Of a DNA stretch of 64,000 bases, positions 16,801 to 24,735 are shown piece by piece (the first letter of the stretch is position 1; each line of letters begins with the position of its first letter). The DNA is from Actinokineospora terrae (GTDB lineage Bacteria; Actinomycetota; Actinomycetes; Mycobacteriales; Pseudonocardiaceae). A program made the translations under genes and the position numbers. Below the pieces are notes generated by a model. That model was not told the origin of the DNA. It did no database searches and saw only the letters and a list, made by a program, of their open reading frames with translations. The stretch is from the NCBI RefSeq assembly GCF_900111175.1, contig NZ_FOGI01000006.1, forward strand, positions 460,104 through 524,103, given 5' to 3'.

Positions 16801-17322
16801 ACCCCGCGGCGCAACCTGGTGCCCGGCGGGGTGCAGCAACCCGGCAGGCGCGCGGCGGCCGCGGCACCGCCCGCGCACGCCCGCGACCCGCAAGACCTGC
16901 GCGAGCGGCTCTCCAGCTACCAGCGCGGCATCCACCGGGCCAGGGGCGCGCACCGCGCGGGCCCCGCGCACGGCGAGCCGGAGTCCGACGCCCAGCCCGG
17001 CCTCGACCTGCGCGGCGCGCGGTGGCGCTTCGCACGGGACGCGGGTTGGCAGGCCGCCGAGGCGCTCACCACCCACGACGACGCCGATCCGCTGCCCGAC
17101 GGCGGACTGCCGAGGCGGACGCCGCGCGAGCGGCTGCTGCCCGGCAGCCTCGGCGCCGACACCGCGGCCCAGCGGCCCGCGGTGCCGATCGAGCGCGACG
17201 CCGAGGCGCTGCGCTCCCGGCTGGGCAGCCTGCAGCGCGGGATCGGCCGGGGCCGCAGCAGCATCGCGCAGCGGCACCCGGGACAGGACGGGGACACCGA
17301 GGAAGAAGGCGGGGATGCCTGA
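13885..17322 (+). CDS. Nitrate/nitrite-sensing-domain sensor kinase (conservon CvnA type)
   Basis: 1145 residues from GTG 13885. Order: basic head; helix 1 (about 53-75); extracytoplasmic NIT domain containing LQRERTKAAVLL; helix 2 (about 362-384); HAMP-like segment; helical region FQLDHLATRMRRNNENLMVLSG; HATPase domain (about 566-676) with LTAELLDNATAFS and VVDRGIGLS. Then a long Asn-Gly-Ser-repeat linker (about 693-772) and a C-terminal tail with two copies of a unit W-FA-D-G...GLPRRTPR..L.PG (from W942 and W1047). Followed by Roadblock, DUF742 and GTPase genes, the standard conservon, which signals through a GPCR-like membrane complex. Confidence 0.85.
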   Translation: MSRASSGSGRAASVAAGRIPGATPARRGAPRTAGGEAGRSPVATLTRWRDWNIPVKLAAVIMVPVAFAIVLGVLRISGQVERAESYQRVDKLVAVNDSLRKALTWLQRERTKAAVLLTAGSRDIAAELAGERQSADYAREEMFRAIGKATFDTEVTKARLVDVTSAFDTLTALRRPVGAGAVDSGTALAGYTDVIHTLLDFDRATTGEVADPGLANTAAALHDLEAAKEEVYYQQGLVAIGIARGGLNAADLDSLRASQSRLAERTADFRSIATLRQQSGYDALHDAPEVRTRTELLRLAVGDGTDGSASVNVPLPITSVDWNSSSEQVSERITAVSALLGAEIKDRSSAMQDEASDAAGLASVVLILALVAAAAVMIVIGRQLLGSLALLRRGALDVATRRLPAAVARIRDGDDVVAPVVEPVAVLPDDEVGQVARAFDAVHEQALRLATEQAVLRANYSNVFVNLSRRSQGLVQRQLHLLERLERDEEDADQLATLFQLDHLATRMRRNNENLMVLSGSDLARRAQAPTQLGDLLRAAVSEVEHYERVVIAPPPAVLVVGYAVGDLVRLTAELLDNATAFSAPATQVLITSQVTDTGAIRVEVVDRGIGLSEQELADANTRLADSRTVDASTSRRMGLFVVGRLAARLNVEVRLHPGAQTGVRAVIAVPADLVAGDVGLDLPRVAAARESLGANGSQSSTGSNGHTASNGRGSVNGNGNGSANGNGSANGNGSTNGRGAGSRNGSNGHGSNGHGSNGHNGTDHGESNGTGPSGFTAGLARRLANGKPRWEPTGAPGGDGAELPGSPPIPSPTPSGDGVPLPRRSPRAPAQPDVPPVEQTQALFVPDDDPVEQPAPSVPAQSAFDGGARHGVDGDFGDFGDVDDDSGWWDTTLVHQAAVTPPAAALHETTPIFDEMVSAWFRAVTDDPNSTAADVTRGPDWDFAADQGFHTARAVSAAEPEDFTTSGLPRRTPRRNLVPGGVQQPGRRAAAAAPPAHARDPQDLRERLSSYQRGIHRARGAHRAGPAHGEPESDAQPGLDLRGARWRFARDAGWQAAEALTTHDDADPLPDGGLPRRTPRERLLPGSLGADTAAQRPAVPIERDAEALRSRLGSLQRGIGRGRSSIAQRHPGQDGDTEEEGGDA

Positions 17323-17385
17323 GCCACGTCGCACGCAGTCAAACCGACCGACGCAGCCGCCGTCACCGACGGGAAATGGAGCACG

Positions 17386-17826
17386 ATGACGTCCACGCAG
17401 TCCAAACCAGGCCAGTTCGGGTGGTTGGTCAACGACTTCGCCGAGCGGGTGTCCGGGGTGGCGCACGCGGTGGTGGTGTCCGCCGACGGGCTGCTGCTCA
17501 CCTCGTCCGCGCGGCTGCCGACCGACCGCGCCGACCAGTTGGCCGCGGTCGCCTCCGGGCTGGTCAGCCTCACCCAGGGCGCGGCCCGCTGCTTCGAGGC
17601 TGGCGCGGTCAAGGAGACCGTGGTCGAGATGGAGCGCGGGATCATGTTGCTGATGGCCATCAGCGACGGGTCGTGTTTAGCGATCCTCGCGGCCCCGACC
17701 TGTGACATCGGACAAGTGGCGTACGAGATGACGCTGCTGGTGGACCGGGTGGGCCAGATCCTGACCCCGGAACTGCGCGCGGCCCTGCAGGGGACCGCCG
17801 GGAGGATGGTGGGGCAGCCCGCATGA
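17386..17826 (+). CDS. Roadblock/LC7 domain protein (CvnB type)
   Basis: 146 residues. The fold signature is FGWLVNDFAERVSGVAHAVVVSADGLLLTSS followed by ADQLAAVASGLVSLTQGAARCFEAG. Roadblock proteins regulate small GTPases; here the partner is the CvnD-type GTPase two genes on. ATG with GGAG upstream, 63 nt after the kinase. Confidence 0.92.
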   Translation: MTSTQSKPGQFGWLVNDFAERVSGVAHAVVVSADGLLLTSSARLPTDRADQLAAVASGLVSLTQGAARCFEAGAVKETVVEMERGIMLLMAISDGSCLAILAAPTCDIGQVAYEMTLLVDRVGQILTPELRAALQGTAGRMVGQPA

Positions 17827-17833
17827 GCACTGC

Positions 17834-18427
17834 ATGAGCGCCAACCAGGGCCGCTCCGGTGAGCCGGAGCGGACCATCGCCGACGTCATGGCCAACCTGA
17901 CGCTGGGCGGCGGCCGGTCCCGCAGGCGCCGCAAGTCCGAAGTGGACGAACCGGCGGTGCCAGCGCGCGACGACGAGCCGGACTGGCCGGACGGCGAGGC
18001 AGCCGACCAGGTCGACCCGGCCGGGCCCGGAACGGCCGCCGAGGCCGGACCGGTGCGGGTGGCCGCCGCCGAGGACCCCTCGGAGGACGCCGCCGCCATC
18101 GTGCGGCCCTACGCCTGGACCAGGGGCCGCACCAAGTCCAACTTCGAACTGCGCGTGGAGACCATGGTGTCCACCAGCGAGCGGGCCGGGGACGCCACGG
18201 CCTTCGCCGAGTCCGAGCACCGCGCGATCGGTGCGCTCTGCCACGAACCCAGGTCGGTCGCCGAGGTGGCCACCCTGCTCGGGGTGCCACTCGGGGTGGC
18301 CAAGGTGCTGCTGGGCGACATGGCCCAGCTCGGCCTGGTCGCCGTGCACAAGACCGCGACCGGTGGCGCCAACAAGGCTCACCTGGTGCTGATGGAAAGG
18401 GTACTGAGTGGACTCCGCAGGCTATGA
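17834..18427 (+). CDS. DUF742 protein (CvnC type)
   Basis: 197 residues. A charged disordered N-terminal half (Arg/Lys then Asp/Glu/Pro) leads to IVRPYAWTRGRTKSNFELRVETMVSTS and a winged-helix-like end, CHEPRSVAEVATLLGVPLGVAKVLLGDMAQLGLVAVH. DUF742 proteins belong to conservons and carry a putative DNA- or protein-binding wing. Starts 7 nt after the Roadblock stop and overlaps the GTPase by 20 nt. Confidence 0.92.
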   Translation: MSANQGRSGEPERTIADVMANLTLGGGRSRRRRKSEVDEPAVPARDDEPDWPDGEAADQVDPAGPGTAAEAGPVRVAAAEDPSEDAAAIVRPYAWTRGRTKSNFELRVETMVSTSERAGDATAFAESEHRAIGALCHEPRSVAEVATLLGVPLGVAKVLLGDMAQLGLVAVHKTATGGANKAHLVLMERVLSGLRRL

Positions 18428-19013
18428 CGACCCGGCACCCGGTGGTGGGCTGACCTCGGTCAAGATCGTGGTGGCAGGCGGGTTCGGCGCGGGCAAGACC
18501 ACCTTCGTCGGCTCGGTGTCGGAGATCATGCCGCTGACCACCGAGGCGGTGATGACCAGCGCCAGCGCGGGCATCGACGACACCGCGGCCACGCCGAACA
18601 AGTCCACCACCACCGTCGCGATGGACTTCGGCCGCGTGTCGCTGGACTCGGACCTGGTGCTGTACCTGTTCGGCACCCCGGGCCAGCAGCGGTTCTGGTT
18701 CATGTGGGACGACCTGGTGCGCGGCGCGATCGGCGCGGTGGTGCTCGCCGACACCCGCCGCCTGGCCGACTCGTTCTCCCCGATCGACTTCTTCGAGGAG
18801 CGCAACCTGCCCTACGTGATCGGGCTGAACTGCTTCGACGGGGTCCTCGGGCACAGCATCGAGCAGGTCAGGGACGCGCTGGCGATCGGGCAGGAGGTGC
18901 CGATCGTCCCGTGCGACGCGCGGGACCGGCAGTCGGTCAAGAGCGCGCTGATCACCATGGTCGAGTACTCGATGCGCCGGTGGGTCGCCCTGCACGGCGC
19001 GGGCGTCGGTTGA
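18408..19013 (+). CDS. Conservon ATP/GTP-binding protein (CvnD type)
   Basis: 201 residues. Walker A GGFGAGKTTFVGS near residue 24, switch II LFGTPGQQRFWFMWDDL near residue 87 (GQQ in place of GQE), and a base-recognition-like segment NCFDG in place of NKxD. This is the divergent small GTPase of the conservon; it would cycle with the Roadblock and kinase proteins. GTG start inside the DUF742 gene gives coupled translation. A strong hairpin follows 2 nt after the stop. Confidence 0.92.
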   Translation: MDSAGYDDPAPGGGLTSVKIVVAGGFGAGKTTFVGSVSEIMPLTTEAVMTSASAGIDDTAATPNKSTTTVAMDFGRVSLDSDLVLYLFGTPGQQRFWFMWDDLVRGAIGAVVLADTRRLADSFSPIDFFEERNLPYVIGLNCFDGVLGHSIEQVRDALAIGQEVPIVPCDARDRQSVKSALITMVEYSMRRWVALHGAGVG

Positions 19014-19015
19014 CC

Positions 19016-19044
19016 GGTGGGGGCGTGGTCCTCACGCCCCCACC
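19016..19044. terminator. Bidirectional 12-bp hairpin between conservon and exporter
   Basis: GGTGGGGGCGTG (19016-19027), 5-nt loop, exact complement (19033-19044). It overlaps the exporter stop at 19032 and starts just after the GTPase stop, ending both convergent transcripts. Confidence 0.75.
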
Positions 19045-19634
19045 AGCAACGACACCCCCAGCGCGGTCATCGTCGCGGCGATCACCGCGTCCAGCACCCG
19101 CCAGGACGCCGCCCTGGCGAACACCGGGGTCAGCAGGCGGGCGCCGAAGCCGAGGCCCGCGAACCAGCACACGCTGGCCAGGGCCGCCCCGGCCGCGAAC
19201 GACCAGCGGTCCGCGCCGTGCGCCGCGGCGATGGTGCCCAGCAGCAGCACGGTGTCCAGGTAGACGTGCGGGTTGAGCCAGGTCAGGCCGAGGCAGGTGA
19301 GCACGGCCGCGCGGGTCGACCCGGCGCCCGCGCCCACCGCGGACAGCGTGGACGCCCGGATCGCGCGCCTGGCCGCCATGAGGCCGTAGCCCATCAGGAA
19401 CACGCCACCGATGACGGCGACCACGGTGAGCGCGACGGGTTGCGCGGCGACGACCGCACCCATGCCCCCTGCGCCTAGAGCGATCAGCACGGCGTCTGAG
19501 ATCGTGCAGATCGCGACGACCGGTAGCACTGACTGGCGCTGGATGCCTTGTCGCAGCACGAAAGCGTTCTGCGAACCGATGGCGATGATCAGTGATAGTC
19601 CCGTGCCGAACCCGGCCAGTACCGCGAGCCCCAT
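19032..19634 (-). CDS. lysE: LysE/ArgO-type basic amino acid exporter
   Basis: 200 residues, about six hydrophobic helices. LysE family start GFGTGLSLIIAIGSQNAFVLRQGIQR and the central TWLNPHVYLDTVLLLG are diagnostic. It exports excess lysine or arginine. The gene is divergent from its LysG/ArgP-type regulator across a 69-bp gap holding a perfect inverted repeat. Confidence 0.92.
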   Translation of the reverse strand: MGLAVLAGFGTGLSLIIAIGSQNAFVLRQGIQRQSVLPVVAICTISDAVLIALGAGGMGAVVAAQPVALTVVAVIGGVFLMGYGLMAARRAIRASTLSAVGAGAGSTRAAVLTCLGLTWLNPHVYLDTVLLLGTIAAAHGADRWSFAAGAALASVCWFAGLGFGARLLTPVFARAASWRVLDAVIAATMTALGVSLLVGA

Positions 19635-19670
19635 GCGTCGACCGTATGGCCGCGATCGGGGGTAACACCA

Positions 19671-19696
19671 GCTAATGATTCTTACGTAGCATTAGC
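19671..19696. promoter_or_regulatory. Candidate LysG operator
   Basis: GCTAATG, 12-nt spacer, CATTAGC: a perfect 7-bp inverted repeat in the lysE-lysG divergent gap, of the size LysR-type regulators bind. It ends 7 nt before the lysG start, fitting autoregulation and lysE activation. Confidence 0.7.
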
Positions 19697-19703
19697 GGTC
19701 GTG

Positions 19704-20606
19704 ATGAGCGATCTGCCCCTCGACCAGGTCCGCACGCTGCTCGCGGTGGTCGACGAGGGCACCTTCGACGCCGCGGCGGCCGCGCTGGGCGTGACGCCGT
19801 CCGCGATCAGCCAGCGGGTCAAGGCGCTCGAGCAGCGCACCGGGCGGGTGCTGCTGCTGCGCACGAAACCGGTGCGGCCCACCGAGTCCGGCACCCAGGT
19901 GGTGCGGTTCGCCCGGCAGCTCGCCCAGTTGGACCGGGACCTGCGGGTCGGGCTCGGCACGCCGGGGGAGTCGGTCCGGCTGCCCATCGCGATCAACGCG
20001 GACTCGCTGGCGACCTGGATCCTGCCCGCGCTCACCCAGGTGCCCGACGTCTACTTCGACCTGCACCGGGAGGACGAGTCGCACACCGCGACGCTGCTGC
20101 GGGAGGGCTTGGTGATGGCGGCGGTGACGTCGTCGCCGGAGCCGGTCGCCGGGTGTTCGGTGCGCCCGCTCGGGTTGATGCGGTACCTGCCGGTGGCCGC
20201 CCCCGCGTTCGCCGAGCGGTGGCTGGCCGGTCCGCTGCGGCAGTGCGTCGCCGACGCCCCGGTGGTGGTGTTCGACCGCCGCGACGTGCTGCAGGACGTG
20301 TTCGTGCGCGGGCTGACCAAGCGCCCGGCCGCGGACCGGCGCCACCACGTGCCCTCGTCGGAGGGGTTCGTCGCGGCGATCGTCGCCGGGCTCGGCTGGG
20401 GGCTGGTGCCGACGATGCAGGCGCGGCCGCGGCTCGCGGCGGGGGAGTTGGTCGAGCTGACCGACCGGGTGCTGGACGTGCCGCTGTTCTGGCAGCAGTG
20501 GAAGCTGGACTCGCCCGCGCTCTCGGCCACCTCGGACGCGGTGTTCGCCGCGGCTAGGGCGCGGCTCGAGCCACCCGGGCGTGCAGCGCGGTCAGGCCGA
20601 GGATGA
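19704..20606 (+). CDS. lysG: LysR-type regulator, LysG/ArgP (IciA) subfamily
   Basis: 300 residues. N-terminal winged HTH: LDQVRTLLAVVDEGTFDAAAAALGVTPSAISQRVKALEQRTG. Effector domain begins LPIAINADSLATWILPAL, the IciA/ArgP subfamily hallmark, and senses lysine or arginine to switch on the divergent exporter. GTG 19701 and ATG 19704 are adjacent starts with no ribosome site, so the mRNA may be leaderless. Its last 53 nt overlap the convergent TetR gene. Confidence 0.9.
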   Translation: MSDLPLDQVRTLLAVVDEGTFDAAAAALGVTPSAISQRVKALEQRTGRVLLLRTKPVRPTESGTQVVRFARQLAQLDRDLRVGLGTPGESVRLPIAINADSLATWILPALTQVPDVYFDLHREDESHTATLLREGLVMAAVTSSPEPVAGCSVRPLGLMRYLPVAAPAFAERWLAGPLRQCVADAPVVVFDRRDVLQDVFVRGLTKRPAADRRHHVPSSEGFVAAIVAGLGWGLVPTMQARPRLAAGELVELTDRVLDVPLFWQQWKLDSPALSATSDAVFAAARARLEPPGRAARSGRG

Positions 20607-21189
20607 ACGCGTCCAGGGCCAGCGCGAAGCTCTCGGAGTCGATCTCGTCGGCGTGCTCGCGCAGCCGGTGCGCCTGGTCGAGGTGCGGGTAGCGGTCGAC
20701 GTAGACCTGCACGTCGTCCTCGAAGCCGCGGGAGAACGAGCTCATCGCGGCGCCGAGCACGAGGTACTTGGTGGACGCGCCGATCATGGTGGCGTGCCGC
20801 GGCGGCCAGCCCGCGCCGACCAGCCCACCGTGCACCGCGTCGGCGTGCAGCAGCGCGGTCGGCCTGCGCGCCGGGCCCGCGGCGATCACCGGCACGAGGT
20901 TGGGGTGGGCGGCCAGCGCGGCCCGGTAGGAGATCGCCCAGCCGCGCAGGCCGGTGACCCAGTCCTCGGCGAAGCCCGTGGTGTCCACGCCTGCCATGAC
21001 GTCCTCGGCGATGTCCTGCAGCAGGTCGTCCTTGGTGCGGTAGTGCGAGTACAGCGACGGCGCCTGCACGCCGAGGTCGGCGGCCAGCCTGCGCATCGAG
21101 AGCCCGGCCAGCCCGTCGCGGTCGACCGCGGCCAGCGCGGCGGCCCGGATGCGCGGCCGGTCCAGCAGCGGTACGCGGGGCCGGGGCAT
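20554..21189 (-). CDS. TetR family regulator with TetR-type C-terminal domain
   Basis: 211 residues. HTH segment LSMRRLAADLGVQAPSLYSHYRTKDDLLQDIAEDVM is very close to classical TetR/TetR_C_1 proteins. Divergent from the acyl-CoA dehydrogenase at 21285. The gap holds AACCTAACACCGTTTGGTTT (21248-21267), an imperfect palindrome and likely operator. Ligand unknown. The 3' end overlaps lysG antisense by 53 nt. Confidence 0.88.
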   Translation of the reverse strand: MPRPRVPLLDRPRIRAAALAAVDRDGLAGLSMRRLAADLGVQAPSLYSHYRTKDDLLQDIAEDVMAGVDTTGFAEDWVTGLRGWAISYRAALAAHPNLVPVIAAGPARRPTALLHADAVHGGLVGAGWPPRHATMIGASTKYLVLGAAMSSFSRGFEDDVQVYVDRYPHLDQAHRLREHADEIDSESFALALDAFILGLTALHARVARAAP

Positions 21190-21284
21190 GTCCTCACCTC
21201 ACCCCGGCGGTGGTTGCCGGGCTCGGCTGCCGATCCTATCCTTGGCGAACCTAACACCGTTTGGTTTATGGACGGGAGACCGGC

Positions 21285-22436
21285 GTGGATCTGGCCCTCA
21301 GCGGTGAGCAGCAGGCCCTCTGGGACCTGGCGCGCGAGTTCATCGACCGCGAGGTGGTGCCCAACGCCACCGAGTGGGACCGCCGCGAGCAGGTCGACCG
21401 CGCCATCGTCGGCAAGCTCGGCGACGTCGGCTTCCTCGGCATGACGCTGCCCGAGGAGTACGGCGGCTCCGGCGGCGACCACCTCTCGTACTGCCTGATG
21501 ATGGAGGAGCTCGGCCGCGGCGACTCGGCCATCCGCGGCATCGTGTCGGTCTCGCTCGGCCTGGTCGGCAAGTCGATCGCCGGGTACGGCTCCCACGAGC
21601 AGAAGTCCCGGTGGCTGCCCAGGATCTCCTCCGGCGAGTCCCTCGCCTGCTTCGGCCTGACCGAGCCGGACACCGGCTCGGACGCGGCGAACCTGGCCAC
21701 GCGCGCGGTCCGCGACGGCGACGACTACGTGCTCACCGGCACGAAGATGTTCATCACGAACGGCACCTGGGCGGATCTGGCGCTGATCTTCGCGCGCACC
21801 GGCGGGGCCGGTCCCAAGGGGATCAGCGCGTTCCTGGTGCCCACCGACTCGCCCGGGTTCCAGCACCGGGAGATCAAGGGGAAGCTGGGGCTGCGCGGGC
21901 AGTCGACGGGCGAGCTCGTGCTCGACGGGGTGCGGGTCCCCGCCGACGCGCGCCTCGGCGACGAGGGCGTCGGGTTCAAGGTGGCGATGTCCGCTTTGGA
22001 CAAGGGGCGGATGTCGGTCGCGGCCGGGTGCGTGGGGTTGGCCAACGGGGCGTTGCAGGCGAGCGTGAAGTACGCGAAGGAGCGCTTGCAGTTCGGTAAG
22101 CCCATCGCCAGTTACCAACTCGTGCAGGAGATGCTGTCGGACATGGCGGTCAACACTGACGCCGCCCGGTTGCTGGTGTGGCGAGTGGCAGATCTAGTGG
22201 ACCGCGGCCTGCCCTTCGGTACCGCCGCCTCTATGGCCAAGCTCTTCGCGAGCGAGAACGCTGTAACCGTCGCGAATCTGGCCATCCAGGTCTTCGGCGG
22301 TTACGGCTACCTGGACGAGTACCCCGTCGCCAAGATCCTCCGCGATTCCCGTGTCATGACCCTCTACGAGGGCACCACCCAGATCCAGAAGCTGCTCATC
22401 GGCCGCGCTCTCACCGGTATCAACGCTTTCGTCTGA
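21285..22436 (+). CDS. Acyl-CoA dehydrogenase, short/medium-chain type
   Basis: 383 residues. GLTEPDTGSDAAN (signature 1) and FGGYGYLDEYPVAKILRD (signature 2), with the catalytic Glu in MTLYEGTTQIQKLLIGRAL, the butyryl/medium-chain position, in contrast to the enzyme at 1351. FAD-dependent, passes electrons to ETF. GTG start with GGGAG eight bases upstream. First gene after the divergent TetR and 50 bp before a Zn alcohol dehydrogenase. Confidence 0.92.
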   Translation: MDLALSGEQQALWDLAREFIDREVVPNATEWDRREQVDRAIVGKLGDVGFLGMTLPEEYGGSGGDHLSYCLMMEELGRGDSAIRGIVSVSLGLVGKSIAGYGSHEQKSRWLPRISSGESLACFGLTEPDTGSDAANLATRAVRDGDDYVLTGTKMFITNGTWADLALIFARTGGAGPKGISAFLVPTDSPGFQHREIKGKLGLRGQSTGELVLDGVRVPADARLGDEGVGFKVAMSALDKGRMSVAAGCVGLANGALQASVKYAKERLQFGKPIASYQLVQEMLSDMAVNTDAARLLVWRVADLVDRGLPFGTAASMAKLFASENAVTVANLAIQVFGGYGYLDEYPVAKILRDSRVMTLYEGTTQIQKLLIGRALTGINAFV

Positions 22437-22486
22437 GGCCCGGTCCGTAGGCTCTCAAGGGCATGGACGGTGGCTGAGGGAGAGAC

Positions 22487-23566
22487 ATGGTCAGGGCTGC
22501 GGTGTTGCGGGCGCAGGGCGAACCGCTGGTGGTCGGGGACATCGTGGTGGGGGAGCCGGGTCCGGGTCGGGTCCGGGTCCGGGTGGTGGCGGCGGGGGTG
22601 TGCCACTCGGACCTGTCGTTGGCCGATGGGACGTTGCGGCAGCCGGTGCCCGCGGTGCTGGGGCACGAGGGGGCGGGCGTCGTCGTCTCGGTGGGGGAGG
22701 GCGTCACGCGGGTCGCGGTGGGGGATCACGTGATCTTCAACTGGGCACCGCCGTGTCGGGAGTGTTGGTTCTGCCTTGAGGGGGAGCCGTATCTCTGCGC
22801 GCGGGCCGCTGACGCTGCCGAGGTTCCGCACGCGGCGTTGCCCGATGGGACCCCGCTCTACCCGGGGCTCGGTACGGGAGCCTTCGCCGAGGAGACAGTC
22901 GTGTCCGAGCGGGCCGCGGTGAAGATCCCCAAAGATCTGCCGTTGGAGCAAGCGGCGGTGTTGGGGTGTGCGGTGCTGACGGGCGCGGGAGCCGTGTTCA
23001 ACACCGCACAGGTCAAACCGGGACAGTCAGTGGTGGTAGTCGGCGTTGGTGGTGTCGGGCTGTCGGTGTTGCAGGCCGCGCGAATCGCTGGGGCCTCCCC
23101 GATCATCGCGGTCGACGTACACCCGGAGAAGGAAGCGCTAGCGCGAGCACATGGTGCTACCGACTTTCTCGTCTCGGACTCCGCGACCGCCAAGACCATC
23201 CGGGGACTCACCGAAGGCCGTGGTGCTGACGTCGCGGTCGAGTGCGCCGGTGTCCCCGCGTCGATCCGCACCGCCTGGGCCTCGTCGCGGCGCGGAGGGC
23301 ACGTGGTGGTCGTCGGTGTCGGGTCGGCCAAGGCGATCGTCGAGTTCAGCGCGCTGGAGCTGTACTTCTTCGGCCGCACCCTCACCGGCTGCCTGTTCGG
23401 CTCGACCGACCCCGACATCGACATCCCCCGCCTGCTGGACCTGGTCGCCGAGGGCAGGCTCGACCTCGCGGGCCTGGTCACCGCCGAGGTCGGCCTGGAC
23501 GACGTGGAGACCGCGTTCGCCGACATGCGCGCGGGCCGCGGCGGCCGCACCCTCGTCCGGTTCTGA
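22487..23566 (+). CDS. Zinc-dependent medium-chain alcohol dehydrogenase
   Basis: 359 residues. Catalytic zinc ligands in GVCHSD, GHEGAG and LGCAV; structural zinc Cys4 intact in CRECWFCLEGEPYLC. NAD-binding loop VVGVGGVGLSVLQAA with Asp in IIAVDVHPEK, suggesting NAD rather than NADP. Resembles the class III/AdhD-type group. Likely oxidizes an alcohol whose acid enters the adjacent acyl-CoA pathway; that link is positional. Confidence 0.9.
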   Translation: MVRAAVLRAQGEPLVVGDIVVGEPGPGRVRVRVVAAGVCHSDLSLADGTLRQPVPAVLGHEGAGVVVSVGEGVTRVAVGDHVIFNWAPPCRECWFCLEGEPYLCARAADAAEVPHAALPDGTPLYPGLGTGAFAEETVVSERAAVKIPKDLPLEQAAVLGCAVLTGAGAVFNTAQVKPGQSVVVVGVGGVGLSVLQAARIAGASPIIAVDVHPEKEALARAHGATDFLVSDSATAKTIRGLTEGRGADVAVECAGVPASIRTAWASSRRGGHVVVVGVGSAKAIVEFSALELYFFGRTLTGCLFGSTDPDIDIPRLLDLVAEGRLDLAGLVTAEVGLDDVETAFADMRAGRGGRTLVRF

Positions 23567-23575
23567 CACGATCCC

Positions 23576-24637
23576 GTGCCCCCGACCGAGCACCCCGCCG
23601 TGAGCGCGCCAGAACCCCGCCCCCGTCCGGTCTCCGGCAGGTCGATCGCGGTGATCGCGGTCGGCATCCTGCTGCTCACCGTGACCACCGTCGTGCTGCT
23701 GTGGTGGCCCGCGACCAGCGGTCTCACCGACGAGAAGCTGGTCACCGCCCGGTTCGAGGCGGTCCGGATCGGCCTGAGCATCGGCATCGGCGGTGGCGGC
23801 GTGTTCGCGCTGTACCTGTCGTGGCGCAGGCAGCGGACCACCGAGCAGGACCTCGACAACCGCGAGCGGGCGCTGGCCCACCAGCGCGACGTGGCCGCCG
23901 ACGCCAAGGCCCACCAGGACCGGATGGCCGCGATCACCGAGAAGGACGGCGTCGAGCGCCGCATCACCGACCTCTACACCAAGGCCGCCGACCAACTCGG
24001 CTCCGACAAGGCCCCGGTGCGCATGGCCGGGCTCTACGCCCTGGAGCGGCTCGCGCAGGACAACCCGGGCCACCGCCAGACCGTGGTCAACGTGTACTGC
24101 GCCTACCTGCGGATGCCCTACGACCCGCCACTGGGGAGCCTCCCCGAGGGCGGTGACCTGCTCGACCACCGGCAGCGCCTCGAGGAGCGGGAGGTCCGGC
24201 GCGCGGTCCAGCGCATCCTGCTGCTGCACCTGCGCCCGCAGACCCCGGAGTCGTTCTGGCCGGACATGGACCTGGGCCTCACCGGGGCGGTGCTCATCGA
24301 CTTCGACCTCGACCGGTGCCGGATCCGCTCGTCGACCTTCGCGCTGGCGACCTTCAAGCACCGGACGAACTTCACCGGGACCGAGTTCGGCAGCTACGCG
24401 TGGTTCCGCTCCGCCACCTTCACCGACGACGTCAGGTTCGACGGAGCCCGGTTCGGCGGGCTGGCGAACTTCACCGAGGTGACCTTCCAGCGGTCGGCGA
24501 CCTTCGCGGGTGCCGAGTTCCACGACGAGTCGAGGTGGCGCGATACGCGGTTCGAGCGAGGTAGGCCTGACGAGCTCGCCTGGGTGGACGCGCTCGGGGA
24601 CCCGGATGACGGGGTAGCTGAGGTCACAACGGCCTGA
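23576..24637 (+). CDS. Pentapeptide-repeat membrane protein
   Basis: 353 residues. Two N-terminal helices (SIAVIAVGILLLTVTTVVLLWW and LSIGIGGGGVFALYLSW), a coiled-coil-like RERALAHQRDVAADAK stretch, then ITDLYTKAADQLGSDKAPVRMAGLYALERLAQDN, a block found in many actinobacterial pentapeptide proteins. The C-terminal third has repeats of the A(D/N)LXX type written with Phe (FTGTEFGSYAWFRSATFTDD, FDGARFGGLANF). No known function. GTG start 9 nt after the dehydrogenase stop; GTG 23600 is possible. Confidence 0.82.
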   Translation: MPPTEHPAVSAPEPRPRPVSGRSIAVIAVGILLLTVTTVVLLWWPATSGLTDEKLVTARFEAVRIGLSIGIGGGGVFALYLSWRRQRTTEQDLDNRERALAHQRDVAADAKAHQDRMAAITEKDGVERRITDLYTKAADQLGSDKAPVRMAGLYALERLAQDNPGHRQTVVNVYCAYLRMPYDPPLGSLPEGGDLLDHRQRLEEREVRRAVQRILLLHLRPQTPESFWPDMDLGLTGAVLIDFDLDRCRIRSSTFALATFKHRTNFTGTEFGSYAWFRSATFTDDVRFDGARFGGLANFTEVTFQRSATFAGAEFHDESRWRDTRFERGRPDELAWVDALGDPDDGVAEVTTA

Positions 24638-24735
24638 GGTGGGTTGTTGCCAGGGTCTGGCGGTAGCGTGCCGCTCGCAACTACGCTCGATCCACCCCTG
24701 GGTCCCCGCCCCGAGTCCCCGTGAGAGGTGCGCCG

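Noticed and set aside
24638..24735. Cobalamin riboswitch ahead of cbiM
   Set aside because: Only ~98 nt are available and I could not find the conserved B12-box pattern.
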